From Bacteroidota bacterium (GTDB taxonomy: Bacteria; Bacteroidota; Ignavibacteria; Ignavibacteriales; Melioribacteraceae): 64,000 bases of DNA. Below the pieces are notes generated by a model. That model searched no databases, had not been told where the DNA came from, and was given only the letters and a program-made list of their open reading frames with translations. Positions 19,676-29,260 of the stretch are shown here, piece by piece. The translations under genes were made by a program, and so were the position numbers. The stretch spans positions 788,527-852,526 of the forward strand of contig JAHISV010000005.1 in the NCBI GenBank assembly GCA_018818065.1, in the 5' to 3' direction. Each line of letters starts with the position of its first letter. Position 1 is the stretch's first letter.

Positions 19676-22252
19676 ATGAAGAATCAATCTTTCTATTCGA
19701 GAAGAATTGTGTTAGTTCTTTTTATTGGGATGTTAATAACTGGATGTGGAGTCTGGACAGATTTTACAACTTATTTTAATCTTTATTACAACACCAAAGT
19801 ATTTTTAGAAAAAGCTGAACTTGAAATTGAAGCTCAACCCAGAGATATTTTTCAATTCCGGGAAGAGAAAGTTCCACCTACCGCAAATACAAATCTTACC
19901 AAGGTTATAGAAAAATGCTCGAATATATTGCAATTCAATTCGCAATCTTCATTCGTAGACGACGCACTGTTCATGATTGGAAAAGCTTTCTATTACCAGG
20001 AGTCATATTCAAGAGCAATAAGAAAGTTTTTGGAATTACTTTCTCAGGAGGAAAATTCACTTACCTTGGAAGCCGAGCTTTGGCTGGGAAAAAGTAAACT
20101 ACAGATGAGAGAGTTTGATGAGGGACTGGAAATTCTTAGCTCAGTAAAAGAGAAAGCACTTCTGGCAGAAGATGATGTAATTTTTAATGAAGCTTCTATA
20201 AGGCAAATTTCTTACTGGATATACAGAGAGGAATATAATAATGCCATAGCTATGTGTAATGAATTAATTGCAGCTACTAATGATGACAGATTAATTTCTG
20301 AAACGCTCTTTAAGCTTGGTGATCTTTACGTTAAAATGGAAAACTACGAAAGCGCGCTTAAGTCATATAATTTAGTTAATGATTACTCACCCTCTTTCGA
20401 GCTTGAATTGGATAGTCAAATTCAAGCCGCTCGTGTAAACTATGATATTGGTAGAAATGAAGCGAGTTTGGAAATTTTACAAGATTTATTTAATGAAGAT
20501 AAGTTTGAAGACAACCTAGATTTCATTCAGCTTGAAATGGGACTAAACTATTACAAATTGAACAGGATTGAAGAAGCAAAAAATATTTTTATTGTGGTTG
20601 ATTCCTCCTATTCACAAAGTGAGGCCATCGGTATTGCTGATTACAGTCTTGGAAAATTATGGGAATTTAAACTTGTCAATTATGACAGCGCAAAATTCTA
20701 TTATAAACTTGCAACAATATCACCTGCGCCAATTGAATACAAGGATTCTGCCAAAACAAAAATGGAAATTTTCGACAGATATTTTTTCCTTAAAAGTCAG
20801 TACAATAACAATAATAAAAGATATTATTACTCTATGAATCCAGAAGAATATGTTAAGGATTCTATTGCGCATGCAGAGTATTTGGTTAGATTAAACGACT
20901 ATTTGGAAGAGAAAAGACTAGAGGAAGAAGCCAATAACCCAAATAGAATACCTACTAATCTGGGAATGAATACTGATCAGGTGAGTGGGATTGGCCAAAA
21001 TGAGGAAACAGTGGGGCAAGCGACAACTGTTGCTGCCAGACGGAATACGCCCCAGACTCCAGTTGCCAATTCACGGGGATTGAGCGCACGTGATCGATTA
21101 CGTGGGGATGAACTTCCCGAGGGTTTGGTCGAAGTTCCAGAACCGCCTATTAATAGACTGGCTCCCGATTCACTTAAATCTCTAATTTCGCAAAAAGAAC
21201 TTGAGCTGGGGAACCTGTTTTTTACTGATTTTGAAGTACCGGATTCAGCTGAAGCATATTATTTAAAAATTGTGAGGGGAGATTCAACCCAAAGATTGTA
21301 TCCAAATGCGTTATTTGCTTTGGGATCATTATACCAAACTTTAGGCAGAGATTCTGAAGCGGATAGTCTGTTTCAGGTAATTTACGATGAGTATTCATTA
21401 AGTACCGTATACATTGAAGCCGCTAAAAAACTCGGGCTTATTGAGGAGGAAAATAGTTTCGATCCATCTGAGGATTTATATGTTGCTGCCGAAGATCTTT
21501 ATTACAACTCCGAAAGAGATAGTGCCATTGCTGGTTTTTATGAGATTGTAAATTTGCACCCTTCTTCCGAATATGCACCAAAAGCATTGTACACAATTGG
21601 TTTTATACTCGAAAATGAAATGATGTTACTTGATTCCGCTGCTTCTGTTTATGCATCTCTTGCTGAAATGTATGGCTCATCAAAATATGCTAAAGACATC
21701 AACGGTAAATTGGGGGTTTATACTGCTGAAAAGAAAGTTGTTGTCAAAGATTCCCTCAATATTAAAGCAGGGACAAACCTACAAAATTCTGTGGTGCCAG
21801 ATTCCTTGAATGTTACAGTTCCAACCACAACGAGTAATCTTGATAGTACACGATTTAATAATGCGTTAGAAATTGAGAAACTGAAGCAGTTGAGGGATGA
21901 AGAAAAGTTAAAAAGCGATGCTAAACTTAAAGACCAAAGAGTTAGGCATATTGAAGAAGAAGATGATACTCCCATAAAGAAAAAGAGTGGGATTGAACCG
22001 TCAAATATGAAAAAAAACTTTAATGACTCCTTAAAAGTCAATCTTCCTGATTCAACGAGTAGACTTGATAGCTCTAGATTCAATAATGCGAAAGTTGTTG
22101 AAGAGATTCTGCAAATGAAAGAGCTTGAAAAATCTGAGGGAGAAAAGAAGGCTTTACTTGATCATGAAATAGAGATAAATAATCCTTCCGGAAGAGATAG
22201 TATTCCTTCAGTAATTTTGCCGGAGAAAGAGAGTGAAGCTGAAAAACCATAG
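19676..22252 (+). CDS. TPR-repeat lipoprotein (T9SS-accessory-like)
   Basis: This 858-residue protein has a lipoprotein signal (GMLITGC, Cys24 the probable lipidated residue), so it sits on a membrane facing the periplasm. Many TPR-like repeats follow: a first block at about residues 70-380, a second at about 500-690. A low-complexity Q/N/T linker lies between. Two near copies of a motif DS(L)..V.(V/L)P.(T/S)TS.LDS(T/S)RFNNA occur at about 705-735 and 780-810. The first residues after the lipid (WTDFTTYFNLYYN) recall the start of SprE/PorW-type gliding or T9SS lipoproteins, but that link is inferred. It follows glnB by 20 bases. Confidence 0.85.
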   Translation: MKNQSFYSRRIVLVLFIGMLITGCGVWTDFTTYFNLYYNTKVFLEKAELEIEAQPRDIFQFREEKVPPTANTNLTKVIEKCSNILQFNSQSSFVDDALFMIGKAFYYQESYSRAIRKFLELLSQEENSLTLEAELWLGKSKLQMREFDEGLEILSSVKEKALLAEDDVIFNEASIRQISYWIYREEYNNAIAMCNELIAATNDDRLISETLFKLGDLYVKMENYESALKSYNLVNDYSPSFELELDSQIQAARVNYDIGRNEASLEILQDLFNEDKFEDNLDFIQLEMGLNYYKLNRIEEAKNIFIVVDSSYSQSEAIGIADYSLGKLWEFKLVNYDSAKFYYKLATISPAPIEYKDSAKTKMEIFDRYFFLKSQYNNNNKRYYYSMNPEEYVKDSIAHAEYLVRLNDYLEEKRLEEEANNPNRIPTNLGMNTDQVSGIGQNEETVGQATTVAARRNTPQTPVANSRGLSARDRLRGDELPEGLVEVPEPPINRLAPDSLKSLISQKELELGNLFFTDFEVPDSAEAYYLKIVRGDSTQRLYPNALFALGSLYQTLGRDSEADSLFQVIYDEYSLSTVYIEAAKKLGLIEEENSFDPSEDLYVAAEDLYYNSERDSAIAGFYEIVNLHPSSEYAPKALYTIGFILENEMMLLDSAASVYASLAEMYGSSKYAKDINGKLGVYTAEKKVVVKDSLNIKAGTNLQNSVVPDSLNVTVPTTTSNLDSTRFNNALEIEKLKQLRDEEKLKSDAKLKDQRVRHIEEEDDTPIKKKSGIEPSNMKKNFNDSLKVNLPDSTSRLDSSRFNNAKVVEEILQMKELEKSEGEKKALLDHEIEINNPSGRDSIPSVILPEKESEAEKP

Positions 22253-22317
22253 TTAAAGTCTGGTTATAGGCTGAAATTAAATATGACTGGCTTTTATTAT
22301 TTTTCAACAAAATTGTC

Positions 22318-22974
22318 ATGAACAAAAAAAAACTCCTTGATATTATTAGGAATGGAGAAAATCTTAGAGTTGAATTCAAACAAAGGTTTTCTTCATTTGA
22401 GAAAATTGCTAAAGAAATGATTGCCCTTGCAAACACAAAAGGGGGCTATATTATCCTCGGCATTGATGATGACCATTCTTTATATGGTTTGGATAATGAA
22501 AAAGGAGATGTAGAGCTACTAAATAAAACGGCACAAGAATATTGTGTCCCGCCTATTGATCTGAAAATACAGCATTTCGAAATTGACGAGCGTGATATTA
22601 TCCTTGCAGAAATCCCGGAATCAAAAATTAAACCGCATCGCATTCAAGATTATAAAGAAGACCTTGATATTAGAACTGCTCAGGTTTTTATTCGTGTGAG
22701 TGAAAATAGCGTTCATGCCAGCAAAGAGATGATTAAACTTTTACAAGCCAGTGAGTCGGGTTCAAAGCTAAAAAACTACGAAATTGGTAAAAACGAAAAG
22801 ATTGTTTTTAGTTATTTGGAAGATAATGATACGATAAATGTAAAGACCTTGAATGAAATAGCAAACATCTCAGGTAGACGTGCTTCAAGAACACTTATTA
22901 AAATGGTTCGTGCTAATTTATTGATGATTCACACCAAGGATAACGGAGAAACCTATTTTTCCATTTCAGTCTAA
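22318..22974 (+). CDS. AlbA_2 (Schlafen-type) domain protein with C-terminal winged helix
   Basis: The N-terminal 130 residues match the divergent AAA-4/AlbA_2 domain: VEFKQRF at the start, then ALANTKGGYIILGIDD, and RVSENSVHA near its end. Residues of about 150-215 form a helix-turn-helix-like tail (KTLNEIANISGRRASRTLIKM). Such proteins are usually transcription regulators or nucleic-acid-binding proteins of unknown target. The gene lies 65 bases after the TPR lipoprotein gene. It converges with the next gene, one base apart. The ribosome-binding site is weak. Confidence 0.88.
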   Translation: MNKKKLLDIIRNGENLRVEFKQRFSSFEKIAKEMIALANTKGGYIILGIDDDHSLYGLDNEKGDVELLNKTAQEYCVPPIDLKIQHFEIDERDIILAEIPESKIKPHRIQDYKEDLDIRTAQVFIRVSENSVHASKEMIKLLQASESGSKLKNYEIGKNEKIVFSYLEDNDTINVKTLNEIANISGRRASRTLIKMVRANLLMIHTKDNGETYFSISV

Positions 22975-22975
22975 C

Positions 22976-23527
22976 TTAAGTAGTATGTATTTTTCTCAAT
23001 TCAAAGATTGTTATTCCGTAGGCAACAGCAACATTTAGTGATTGTTTTATCCCATATTGAGGAATATCAACTGCAAAGTCGCAAAGATCAATTAAATCCT
23101 GTGATACACCGGAAATCTCATTCCCTACAATTAGACATAGCGGAAAATTTGAGCTCTTCATTTCGTAGTAAGGAAAACTCTTATCGGTTTGTTCAAGAGC
23201 GCAAATTTTAACTCCGTCTGCCTTTAATCTTTTTACCAGCTCAACAGGATTTTTAACAAACTCCCATTCAACACTCTCGTGGGATCCTAAAGCAGTTTTT
23301 AAAACCTCCTTATGGGGAGGGTGAGGAGTATAGCCACATAAATATAGTTTATTGACCATCGCACCATCGGAGGTTCTGAAGATAGAACCAACATTGTAGC
23401 TGCTTCGAATGCTATCAAGAAGTACATAAACAGGCAGCTTATTGACTTGATCCAAGCTATCCAGCGTGCTTCTGTTTTCAGAAATCTCCTGGTGGCTTAA
23501 CTTTGCTATATTTGAAATCATGCTCAT
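22976..23527 (-). CDS. TrmH/SpoU-family RNA 2'-O-methyltransferase
   Basis: This SPOUT-class enzyme uses S-adenosylmethionine to methylate ribose 2'-OH in tRNA or rRNA. The three motifs are clear: SYNVGSIFRTSDG (about residues 43-55, motif 1), LIVGNEISGVS (motif 2) and QYGIKQSLNVAVA (motif 3, knot). At 183 residues it lacks an N-terminal substrate-binding domain, so the target site cannot be assigned. Two ATGs (23527 and 23521) could start it; GGGA lies just upstream. The gene follows the thiamine-binding protein gene by 11 bases, so the two probably share a transcript. Confidence 0.93.
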   Translation of the reverse strand: MSMISNIAKLSHQEISENRSTLDSLDQVNKLPVYVLLDSIRSSYNVGSIFRTSDGAMVNKLYLCGYTPHPPHKEVLKTALGSHESVEWEFVKNPVELVKRLKADGVKICALEQTDKSFPYYEMKSSNFPLCLIVGNEISGVSQDLIDLCDFAVDIPQYGIKQSLNVAVAYGITIFELRKIHTT

Positions 23528-23538
23528 TATCCCGGTAA

Positions 23539-23841
23539 TTAATTCTTCATCTTTTCTTCAACACTTGCAACCTTATCTTCCATCGTTTGATTACGGTCAA
23601 TTCTGGTTCCCGCCTTAATCATTGTAGATATTCTTGGGGCGCCCATCTCATGAACAATTTCATGGCATTTTTTTACGACTGCAAATACATCGTCCCATTC
23701 ACCTTCGATGTTCGTGCCATATGAATGCAACTGACTTTTCAATCCGGCATCTTCAATTACTTTCTGACAAGCCACAATATATTTCGAAACAGATACACCG
23801 ACGCCTATCGGGACTACTGTTAAATCAACAATAACTTTCAT
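23539..23841 (-). CDS. MTH1187/YkoF-like thiamine-binding protein
   Basis: This 100-residue protein matches the thiamine-binding DUF77/MTH1187 family. The N-terminal MKVIVDLTVVPIG and the central LKSQLHSYGTNIEGEWDDVF are diagnostic. The second of two adjacent ATGs (23841) fits the GAGG better than the first (23844). Members bind thiamine or a related ligand with a ferredoxin-like fold; the physiological role is unclear. It is upstream of the SpoU gene. Confidence 0.9.
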   Translation of the reverse strand: MKVIVDLTVVPIGVGVSVSKYIVACQKVIEDAGLKSQLHSYGTNIEGEWDDVFAVVKKCHEIVHEMGAPRISTMIKAGTRIDRNQTMEDKVASVEEKMKN

Positions 23842-23900
23842 CATATCCTCAAATGTTTTTTTCGATGGGTTAAATTTACTAAAAAGCCAGACAAGTAATT

Positions 23901-25598
23901 TTACTGTTCGCTTGAGTATTTAATTACTCCGCCAACAATTGTATACATTACCTTCGTGTCCAGGAGCTCTTCCGGTGGGATAGCTAATAGATATTTATTA
24001 ATGATAGTGAAATCTGCAAGTTTACCAACTTCAATAGAGCCAAGAATATTATCCTGAAAAACACTATAGGCTGCCCATATTGTGTAGCCTTTTATTACTT
24101 CTTCCAATGTCATGCACTGTTCTGAATACCATCCATTTGGCGGATTACCAGACACGTCTTTTCTTGTAATTGCCGCATACATGCTTGCGAAGGGATCATT
24201 TGTTTCGACCGGGAAATCGGAACCACAAGCAATTTTTGATCCGGTATTTAGTATAGATCGCCAGGCATATGCTCCTTTAATTCTGTCACTACCAATCCTG
24301 GCTTCTGCAAATCCCATATCAGATGTAGCATGTATCGGTTGCATTGCGGGAATAACTCCCAATTTTTTAAATCTCGGGATATCCTTTTCGAGAAGAACCT
24401 GCGCGTGCGTTATTCTAAGTCTGTGATCTTTAACAGGATTTTTTTTCAGGGCCTTTTCATACTCATCAAGGCATAGTTGATTGCCCCGAGTGCCTATGCA
24501 TGAGGTATTTAAAACCATTTTTAGCTTTAATGCCGCGGAAGCCATTCTATAAATGTAATCCGGAGGAATTCTTATAAGACCAATATTATCTCGGTCATCA
24601 TTATAAGGGCTAAAAAGAGCAGCACCTCGTGACCCGAGAGCTCCATCGAAATGTAACTGGATACCTTTAACGGAGAGAAAATTATCGCCATAATTATCTA
24701 TTTTAAATTGGGCGAAGTAATTTTCAAGATCGACTTCAAGTACCGGGTCTTCCTGTTCACCTAAGAAAGTAACTGTTCGCATGTCAAGTTGATTATCATC
24801 TATTAACTGTTTTATCAATGAGACATGATATGGGCTTATTCCTATTTCATGCCATGAAGTCAGTCCATTTTTCAAACAGTTTCTAATACCTTTCCTGACT
24901 TTTTCCTTAAATGCCTGATCCGTTTCACCGGGGATTATATTCTTTACAATAGTCATAGCCCTATTAATGAGCACACCTGTGGGGTTATTGTATTTGTCAT
25001 GAATTATGGAACCACCGAATGGCGTTTTTGTATCAGGGCTTATTCCCGATAAGTTCATTGCTTTTTCATTCACTAATGCAGCATAACCATCAACTCTAAG
25101 AAGAAAGACTGGATTTTCCGGAGATATCTTTGATAATTCAGAATGATTTGGGAAATCTTTTATCTCCCACTTGTTCTGATCCCATCTTCCGCCAATTATC
25201 CAGGCTCCGGGAGGCGTTATTTTTACGCGCTCTTTTACTATTTTAACAATTTCTTCATATGATGTAGTGCTATGAATATCGAGGTAGGTTAAGGCGTTCC
25301 CCAGTTGCAGCATATGCCCTTGAGTATCAATGAGACCAGGTAAAACTGTCTTGCCTTGTAAATCAATAACTTTTGTTGACTGGTTTATATATCTATTAAT
25401 GTCCTGATTAGATCCAACGGATATTATTCTCGATCCTTTTACCGCTACCGCTTCATGAATTGAGAAATTACCATCAACAGTTATCACTTTGCCATTAGTT
25501 AATACCAAAGATGCAATTTCTCTGTTGTCGCAATTTGTAAGTAGAAAGGAGAAGAGTAGAAGAGATACCGCTACGCTAAAAGGAAACACACTTTTCAT
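23901..25598 (-). CDS. YtcJ-like amidohydrolase, lipoprotein form, with altered metal-ligand residues
   Basis: The 565 residues follow the YtcJ/LAF3-like amidohydrolase layout. It starts with a lipoprotein signal (LLTNC, Cys23). Visible family blocks are KTVLPGLIDTQGHM, GGRWDQNKW, RVDGYAALVN, FDGALGSRGAAL, CIGTRGN, RITHAQ and ACGSDFPVET. Compared with the usual PGxxDxHxH, KLFADGALGS and HAIGDRAN blocks, the first metal His is Gln93, the family Lys is Gln314, and the third His is Ser366 with Asp to Thr370. His95, His398 and Asp461 remain. So it may be catalytically inactive or use one metal. It stands alone and its substrate is unknown. Confidence 0.9.
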   Translation of the reverse strand: MKSVFPFSVAVSLLLFSFLLTNCDNREIASLVLTNGKVITVDGNFSIHEAVAVKGSRIISVGSNQDINRYINQSTKVIDLQGKTVLPGLIDTQGHMLQLGNALTYLDIHSTTSYEEIVKIVKERVKITPPGAWIIGGRWDQNKWEIKDFPNHSELSKISPENPVFLLRVDGYAALVNEKAMNLSGISPDTKTPFGGSIIHDKYNNPTGVLINRAMTIVKNIIPGETDQAFKEKVRKGIRNCLKNGLTSWHEIGISPYHVSLIKQLIDDNQLDMRTVTFLGEQEDPVLEVDLENYFAQFKIDNYGDNFLSVKGIQLHFDGALGSRGAALFSPYNDDRDNIGLIRIPPDYIYRMASAALKLKMVLNTSCIGTRGNQLCLDEYEKALKKNPVKDHRLRITHAQVLLEKDIPRFKKLGVIPAMQPIHATSDMGFAEARIGSDRIKGAYAWRSILNTGSKIACGSDFPVETNDPFASMYAAITRKDVSGNPPNGWYSEQCMTLEEVIKGYTIWAAYSVFQDNILGSIEVGKLADFTIINKYLLAIPPEELLDTKVMYTIVGGVIKYSSEQ

Positions 25599-25695
25599 TA
25601 TAAATGCCGTATGTTATAGAATCAGATTAATAACTTGAGGTTGCAATTTAACAAATTGTGATTAAAATTTGAATCGTTTTCTTCAAGAAGAAATA

Positions 25696-26547
25696 TTATC
25701 CCTTGGCAGGTGAACCTAATCCGTATATTGACTCATTCATCCCGAGCAAACTGTTTTCTCCAAGAACCATCCTAATTGAATAATCTCCTTCATTCATTTT
25801 TTCCAGTGATCTAAGCAGTTTTGCAGCAACGCTGTTACTTTCTAAGACACCAATCCTAAAATTAACATTACCAAGTTCGTAAGCTAAAACCTCAATCATA
25901 CTAATTGGATTAATTTTTCTATCAAGCACAACCCATGGTCCAACAGAAATTACACTGCTGTTATTTTTAGCGAATAAATATCCTTTAATCTTGTTGTCTA
26001 CTCTAACTACTTTGCATAAAGTCGGGTGATTTTTAAACTTACGTTCCAAAAAATAAGTGCGTTCAGCACCAAAGAGAGCAACATCCAATTTAAATATTTC
26101 AGCTAAATCCTTCTCTGTGACAGTTTGTATGTTAATATGAGGGCGCCCGGTTACTCTACCAGTAAACCGAAGTGATTTACAAATTTTCTTGAATCCAAGT
26201 TTTTCATACATCGGAACTGCCGGAAGGTCTCCATCAAGATAAATACTAAGGGCTCCATTTTCTTTTAGATAGTCAATTGCCTCGCAAATTAATGCTGTTC
26301 CTATACCATTCCCACGATGACCTGGACTTACAATAAGCTCACCGATAAATCCATTTTCACCATATGATGTAGCAATGCAAATGCCAGCTTGCTTATTATT
26401 GTGCTCTGCAATAAAACATCCGGAGGGATCAAATGCGAGAAAATTTTCAAAGTCTTCCATGGTTTCAGTTATCCAGCCTTCTCCTGCAGTACATTTTGCA
26501 GCAAAATCCAGATCGTCAACTGTCATGTTTTTTATTAGATAGCCCAT
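25696..26547 (-). CDS. GNAT-family acetyltransferase with C-terminal second domain
   Basis: The first 140 residues form a GNAT fold: the acetyl-CoA loop is SPGHRGNGIGTAL with the beta-bulge region before it, and VPMYEKLGF closes the fold. Residues of about 150-283 look like the second, degenerate GNAT-like domain of the YitH/HdeE group. The ATG at 26547 is preferred to a TTG at 26574 because GGAAAG precedes it. Substrate is unknown. The gene stands alone. Confidence 0.88.
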   Translation of the reverse strand: MGYLIKNMTVDDLDFAAKCTAGEGWITETMEDFENFLAFDPSGCFIAEHNNKQAGICIATSYGENGFIGELIVSPGHRGNGIGTALICEAIDYLKENGALSIYLDGDLPAVPMYEKLGFKKICKSLRFTGRVTGRPHINIQTVTEKDLAEIFKLDVALFGAERTYFLERKFKNHPTLCKVVRVDNKIKGYLFAKNNSSVISVGPWVVLDRKINPISMIEVLAYELGNVNFRIGVLESNSVAAKLLRSLEKMNEGDYSIRMVLGENSLLGMNESIYGLGSPAKG

Positions 26548-26703
26548 ACTTTCCGCAATTATTAATTTTATCAAAGATAAAAGAAATAGAGTAAATTTGC
26601 TTAATAATGATGGGACTTAGCGATTTTTTTTATAATTAGCTGGCATGAGCTAAAAATGGGAATTTGCCAGGAATAAATATTTTATATAGCACCTTATATG
26701 TGA

Positions 26704-28974
26704 TCAATCAATATCCTCCCAATCCACATTATCCTGCTCACAAAGAAGGGAATTTAACACATTAAATTCTATTTCATTAGGCGCGTCGGAGCCTATTTGT
26801 AATTCAAATTCTGTTTTGCCGTCATTTATAGGAACTCTGAATCTCATGGTTTTATTCTTTTCATCAATAACCCGAATAATAGGATATGCTTTATAATTTG
26901 GGGGGGTGTCTGTAATTTTAGTTTTAAATTTTACGGTATAGTGGTCATCATTCCATACGGTCTTGTGAGTGAATTCAATTTCAGGTATATAAGTGCCATA
27001 AATCCATTGATCAAAAAACCACCGCATATCGTTATTAAAATGCTTTTCTACTATTTTAAGGAAATCGTTAGTATTTGCCATACCCCCCTGAAAGCTTATA
27101 AAAAAATCCTTCAATAAATAAGTGAAAGGCGTGTCGTCTAAAGTATGTAAATCAATCATCATCATTTTAAGCATATGTAAAACCCAGGCGCCTTTTTTGT
27201 AAATTATTAAGTCATAGTCGCCGCGGGTGTTTCTTCCCGAAGTTGTGTACCCCATGTAAATGGGTCCGGCTTCTTGCCCATCACCAAGTAGATACTTCCG
27301 GTTATACAAAATTTTATCCTTGTAATCATTTAAATAGGCAAGCACTTTTTCCAAACCGGATTGTTCTTCTAAATATAACAGTCCCGAATATTCCGCAAAT
27401 GCTTCGCTTAACCATTGGTCATGATAAGTTTCAAAGTCAAGATCAATTGCCCACCATTGATGCGCCACTTCATGCGCTCTAAATATCTGGTCAATTCCAT
27501 AATAATCTGTATTTTGAAATGTTGTAAATGAAAGATGTATAAATCCAGGAAAGGCTTCCCCGTGGTAGAAAGGAATCTCGCTTGCTCTTATTAGTTTACT
27601 ATCTAACTTTCCAAATTTTTCAGTGAAGAAGCGCAGGCTGCTCTTTATATCTTTTCCAACAACAACTTCCGCATTAGCTAAACTTCCCCGATGTCCATAT
27701 TTGGAATGGTATACTTTCACTTCCGGTATACCCTCCTCCTTAACTGTATATTCCTTAAAACTTCCTATGTTGAAAGAAGCATTACGAATTTTCATTTTAC
27801 TCTCCCAGCGGGCAATTTTATAGCCATCTTCTTCTCTCTCTTCTGTATTGGTTCCAACGGCTACCAGTGTTAGTTCAGAGGGATATTTAAAAGTCATGTC
27901 ATACTCGGCATAGTTCCGTGTTCCATATTTTGGAAACCATCTGCCAGATGATTTGATTTTTATCCAGCCCTTGGTGTTGTATGTAAATAAATCACCATGG
28001 TAGTAAAAAGCTAAATCGTATTTGTGCCATTTTCCCAGGGGATGAGGGAAATTGATCCAAAGAATCGGACTGCTATCCTCCTTAAAGAATTGGATGTTTG
28101 ACCCGGCAAATTTTACAGAATCAATTTCCAAATCATCATACAAATTGAAGGGTAACCATTCTTGTTCTTTAATTCTGGATTGGAAAGTCAAAGTTGATGT
28201 AGCTGAAAAATTCTTATTTCTATCTATTTTTACCTCTATAGAATATTTATCGGTGCGGATAAATTGATCATTTTTTATCTGTCTGTTCAATCTGTCATCA
28301 CTACTTTCAGTTCTTATAATAGTGTCGTAAAGTTTATGATTAATATATGAGTAACCTTTATGAAACAGGATCTCCTCTTCTTGGTATGGATTTATCTGGA
28401 AGGAAAAAAGTTCGTTTTCAGTAGTTCTGAATTGAGAATGAAAAAACCCATCATTCCGGTTTTCAATTATTGACTTAAAAAGATCGGGGTTAATAATCTT
28501 TGTTGATTCATTATAAAGATAGAGGAGACTTTCCTCTGCTATTCCATTCGCCTCCTTTGTATCGCTGTCAGGTTTAAATGTAAGTTTACTTCTCAGTTCC
28601 TCGTAGGTTGAATCAGTGAACATAAAAAATACAGTTTCAATGTTTTCGCTAAAGCTGCGTTTTTGTGTATAACGTTCAAGTTGATCCTGATCCATTTTGT
28701 TGTTAGTAGTGAGTGTGACTTTTCCCTCGCCATAGAATACAGCACCTCTAACATAGCCTTGAAGCGGGGAAGTTAAAAACAACTTTCCGGATGTCAGATA
28801 AAAGGTTGCTGCATTTCTTTTCAATGTTAATCCGGAAATGTCGGCTGAATACTTTTCGTCAGATATCTGGTTGATTATTTCGTTGTATATATCCTCATAA
28901 TGCTTGGATTTCTGCGAAAAAAGGACTGCGTGAATTATGAGAACAGATACGATAAATTTTATGGCATATAACAA
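26704..28974 (-). CDS. M1-family (gluzincin) metallopeptidase-like protein, secreted
   Basis: This 756-residue protein begins with a signal-peptide-like hydrophobic stretch and contains the zinc site HEVAHQWW at residue 501, with the third ligand Glu524 after 18 intervening residues (SEAFAEY). A typical M1 exopeptidase motif GxMEN is replaced by GEAFPGFIHL, as in other M1-like proteins of this lineage. YKKGAWVLHM follows downstream. The N-terminal half is beta-rich. The TTG start at 28974 has AGGG at good spacing and there is no alternative ATG nearby. It is probably periplasmic or exported; substrate unknown. Confidence 0.9.
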   Translation of the reverse strand: MLYAIKFIVSVLIIHAVLFSQKSKHYEDIYNEIINQISDEKYSADISGLTLKRNAATFYLTSGKLFLTSPLQGYVRGAVFYGEGKVTLTTNNKMDQDQLERYTQKRSFSENIETVFFMFTDSTYEELRSKLTFKPDSDTKEANGIAEESLLYLYNESTKIINPDLFKSIIENRNDGFFHSQFRTTENELFSFQINPYQEEEILFHKGYSYINHKLYDTIIRTESSDDRLNRQIKNDQFIRTDKYSIEVKIDRNKNFSATSTLTFQSRIKEQEWLPFNLYDDLEIDSVKFAGSNIQFFKEDSSPILWINFPHPLGKWHKYDLAFYYHGDLFTYNTKGWIKIKSSGRWFPKYGTRNYAEYDMTFKYPSELTLVAVGTNTEEREEDGYKIARWESKMKIRNASFNIGSFKEYTVKEEGIPEVKVYHSKYGHRGSLANAEVVVGKDIKSSLRFFTEKFGKLDSKLIRASEIPFYHGEAFPGFIHLSFTTFQNTDYYGIDQIFRAHEVAHQWWAIDLDFETYHDQWLSEAFAEYSGLLYLEEQSGLEKVLAYLNDYKDKILYNRKYLLGDGQEAGPIYMGYTTSGRNTRGDYDLIIYKKGAWVLHMLKMMMIDLHTLDDTPFTYLLKDFFISFQGGMANTNDFLKIVEKHFNNDMRWFFDQWIYGTYIPEIEFTHKTVWNDDHYTVKFKTKITDTPPNYKAYPIIRVIDEKNKTMRFRVPINDGKTEFELQIGSDAPNEIEFNVLNSLLCEQDNVDWEDID

Positions 28975-29093
28975 TTTTATACCCTTTCAGTAAATTGGTG
29001 GGGTACGGGGATTGTATGAAAAATCGTAATAACTGCAGGAAGATGCAAGGTAATTTACTACCCCAGTGTTATAAAAGTGATTTTGCAGGTTGA

Positions 29094-29114
29094 ATATCGT
29101 AGCTCTTACGATAT
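29094..29114. repeat. Perfect 8-bp inverted repeat, candidate operator
   Basis: ATATCGTA at 29094-29101 and its complement TACGATAT at 29107-29114 are separated by GCTCT. It lies in the 286-base divergent spacer between the M1-like gene and the TPR kinase gene, about 92 bases upstream of the kinase promoter candidate. It might be a protein-binding site; no follow-on T-run is present, so it is not a terminator. Confidence 0.4.
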
Positions 29115-29205
29115 GTATGGTTGCTTTAATATTTAATCGACAAAGAATGCATTAGTAGCTTGTGCTTTCCATCCAGAGATTACTAAATTATTGCGATTAA
29201 TCTGT

Positions 29206-29234
29206 TTGGCAAATAATAGAATTTCCCGTAAATT
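29206..29234 (+). promoter_or_regulatory. Sigma70-like promoter for the TPR kinase
   Basis: TTGGCA at 29206 and TAAATT at 29229 are 17 bases apart, ending 26 bases before the ATG at 29261. Confidence 0.45.
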
Positions 29235-29260
29235 TAATTGTCCTTGTAATCACTCAATAA

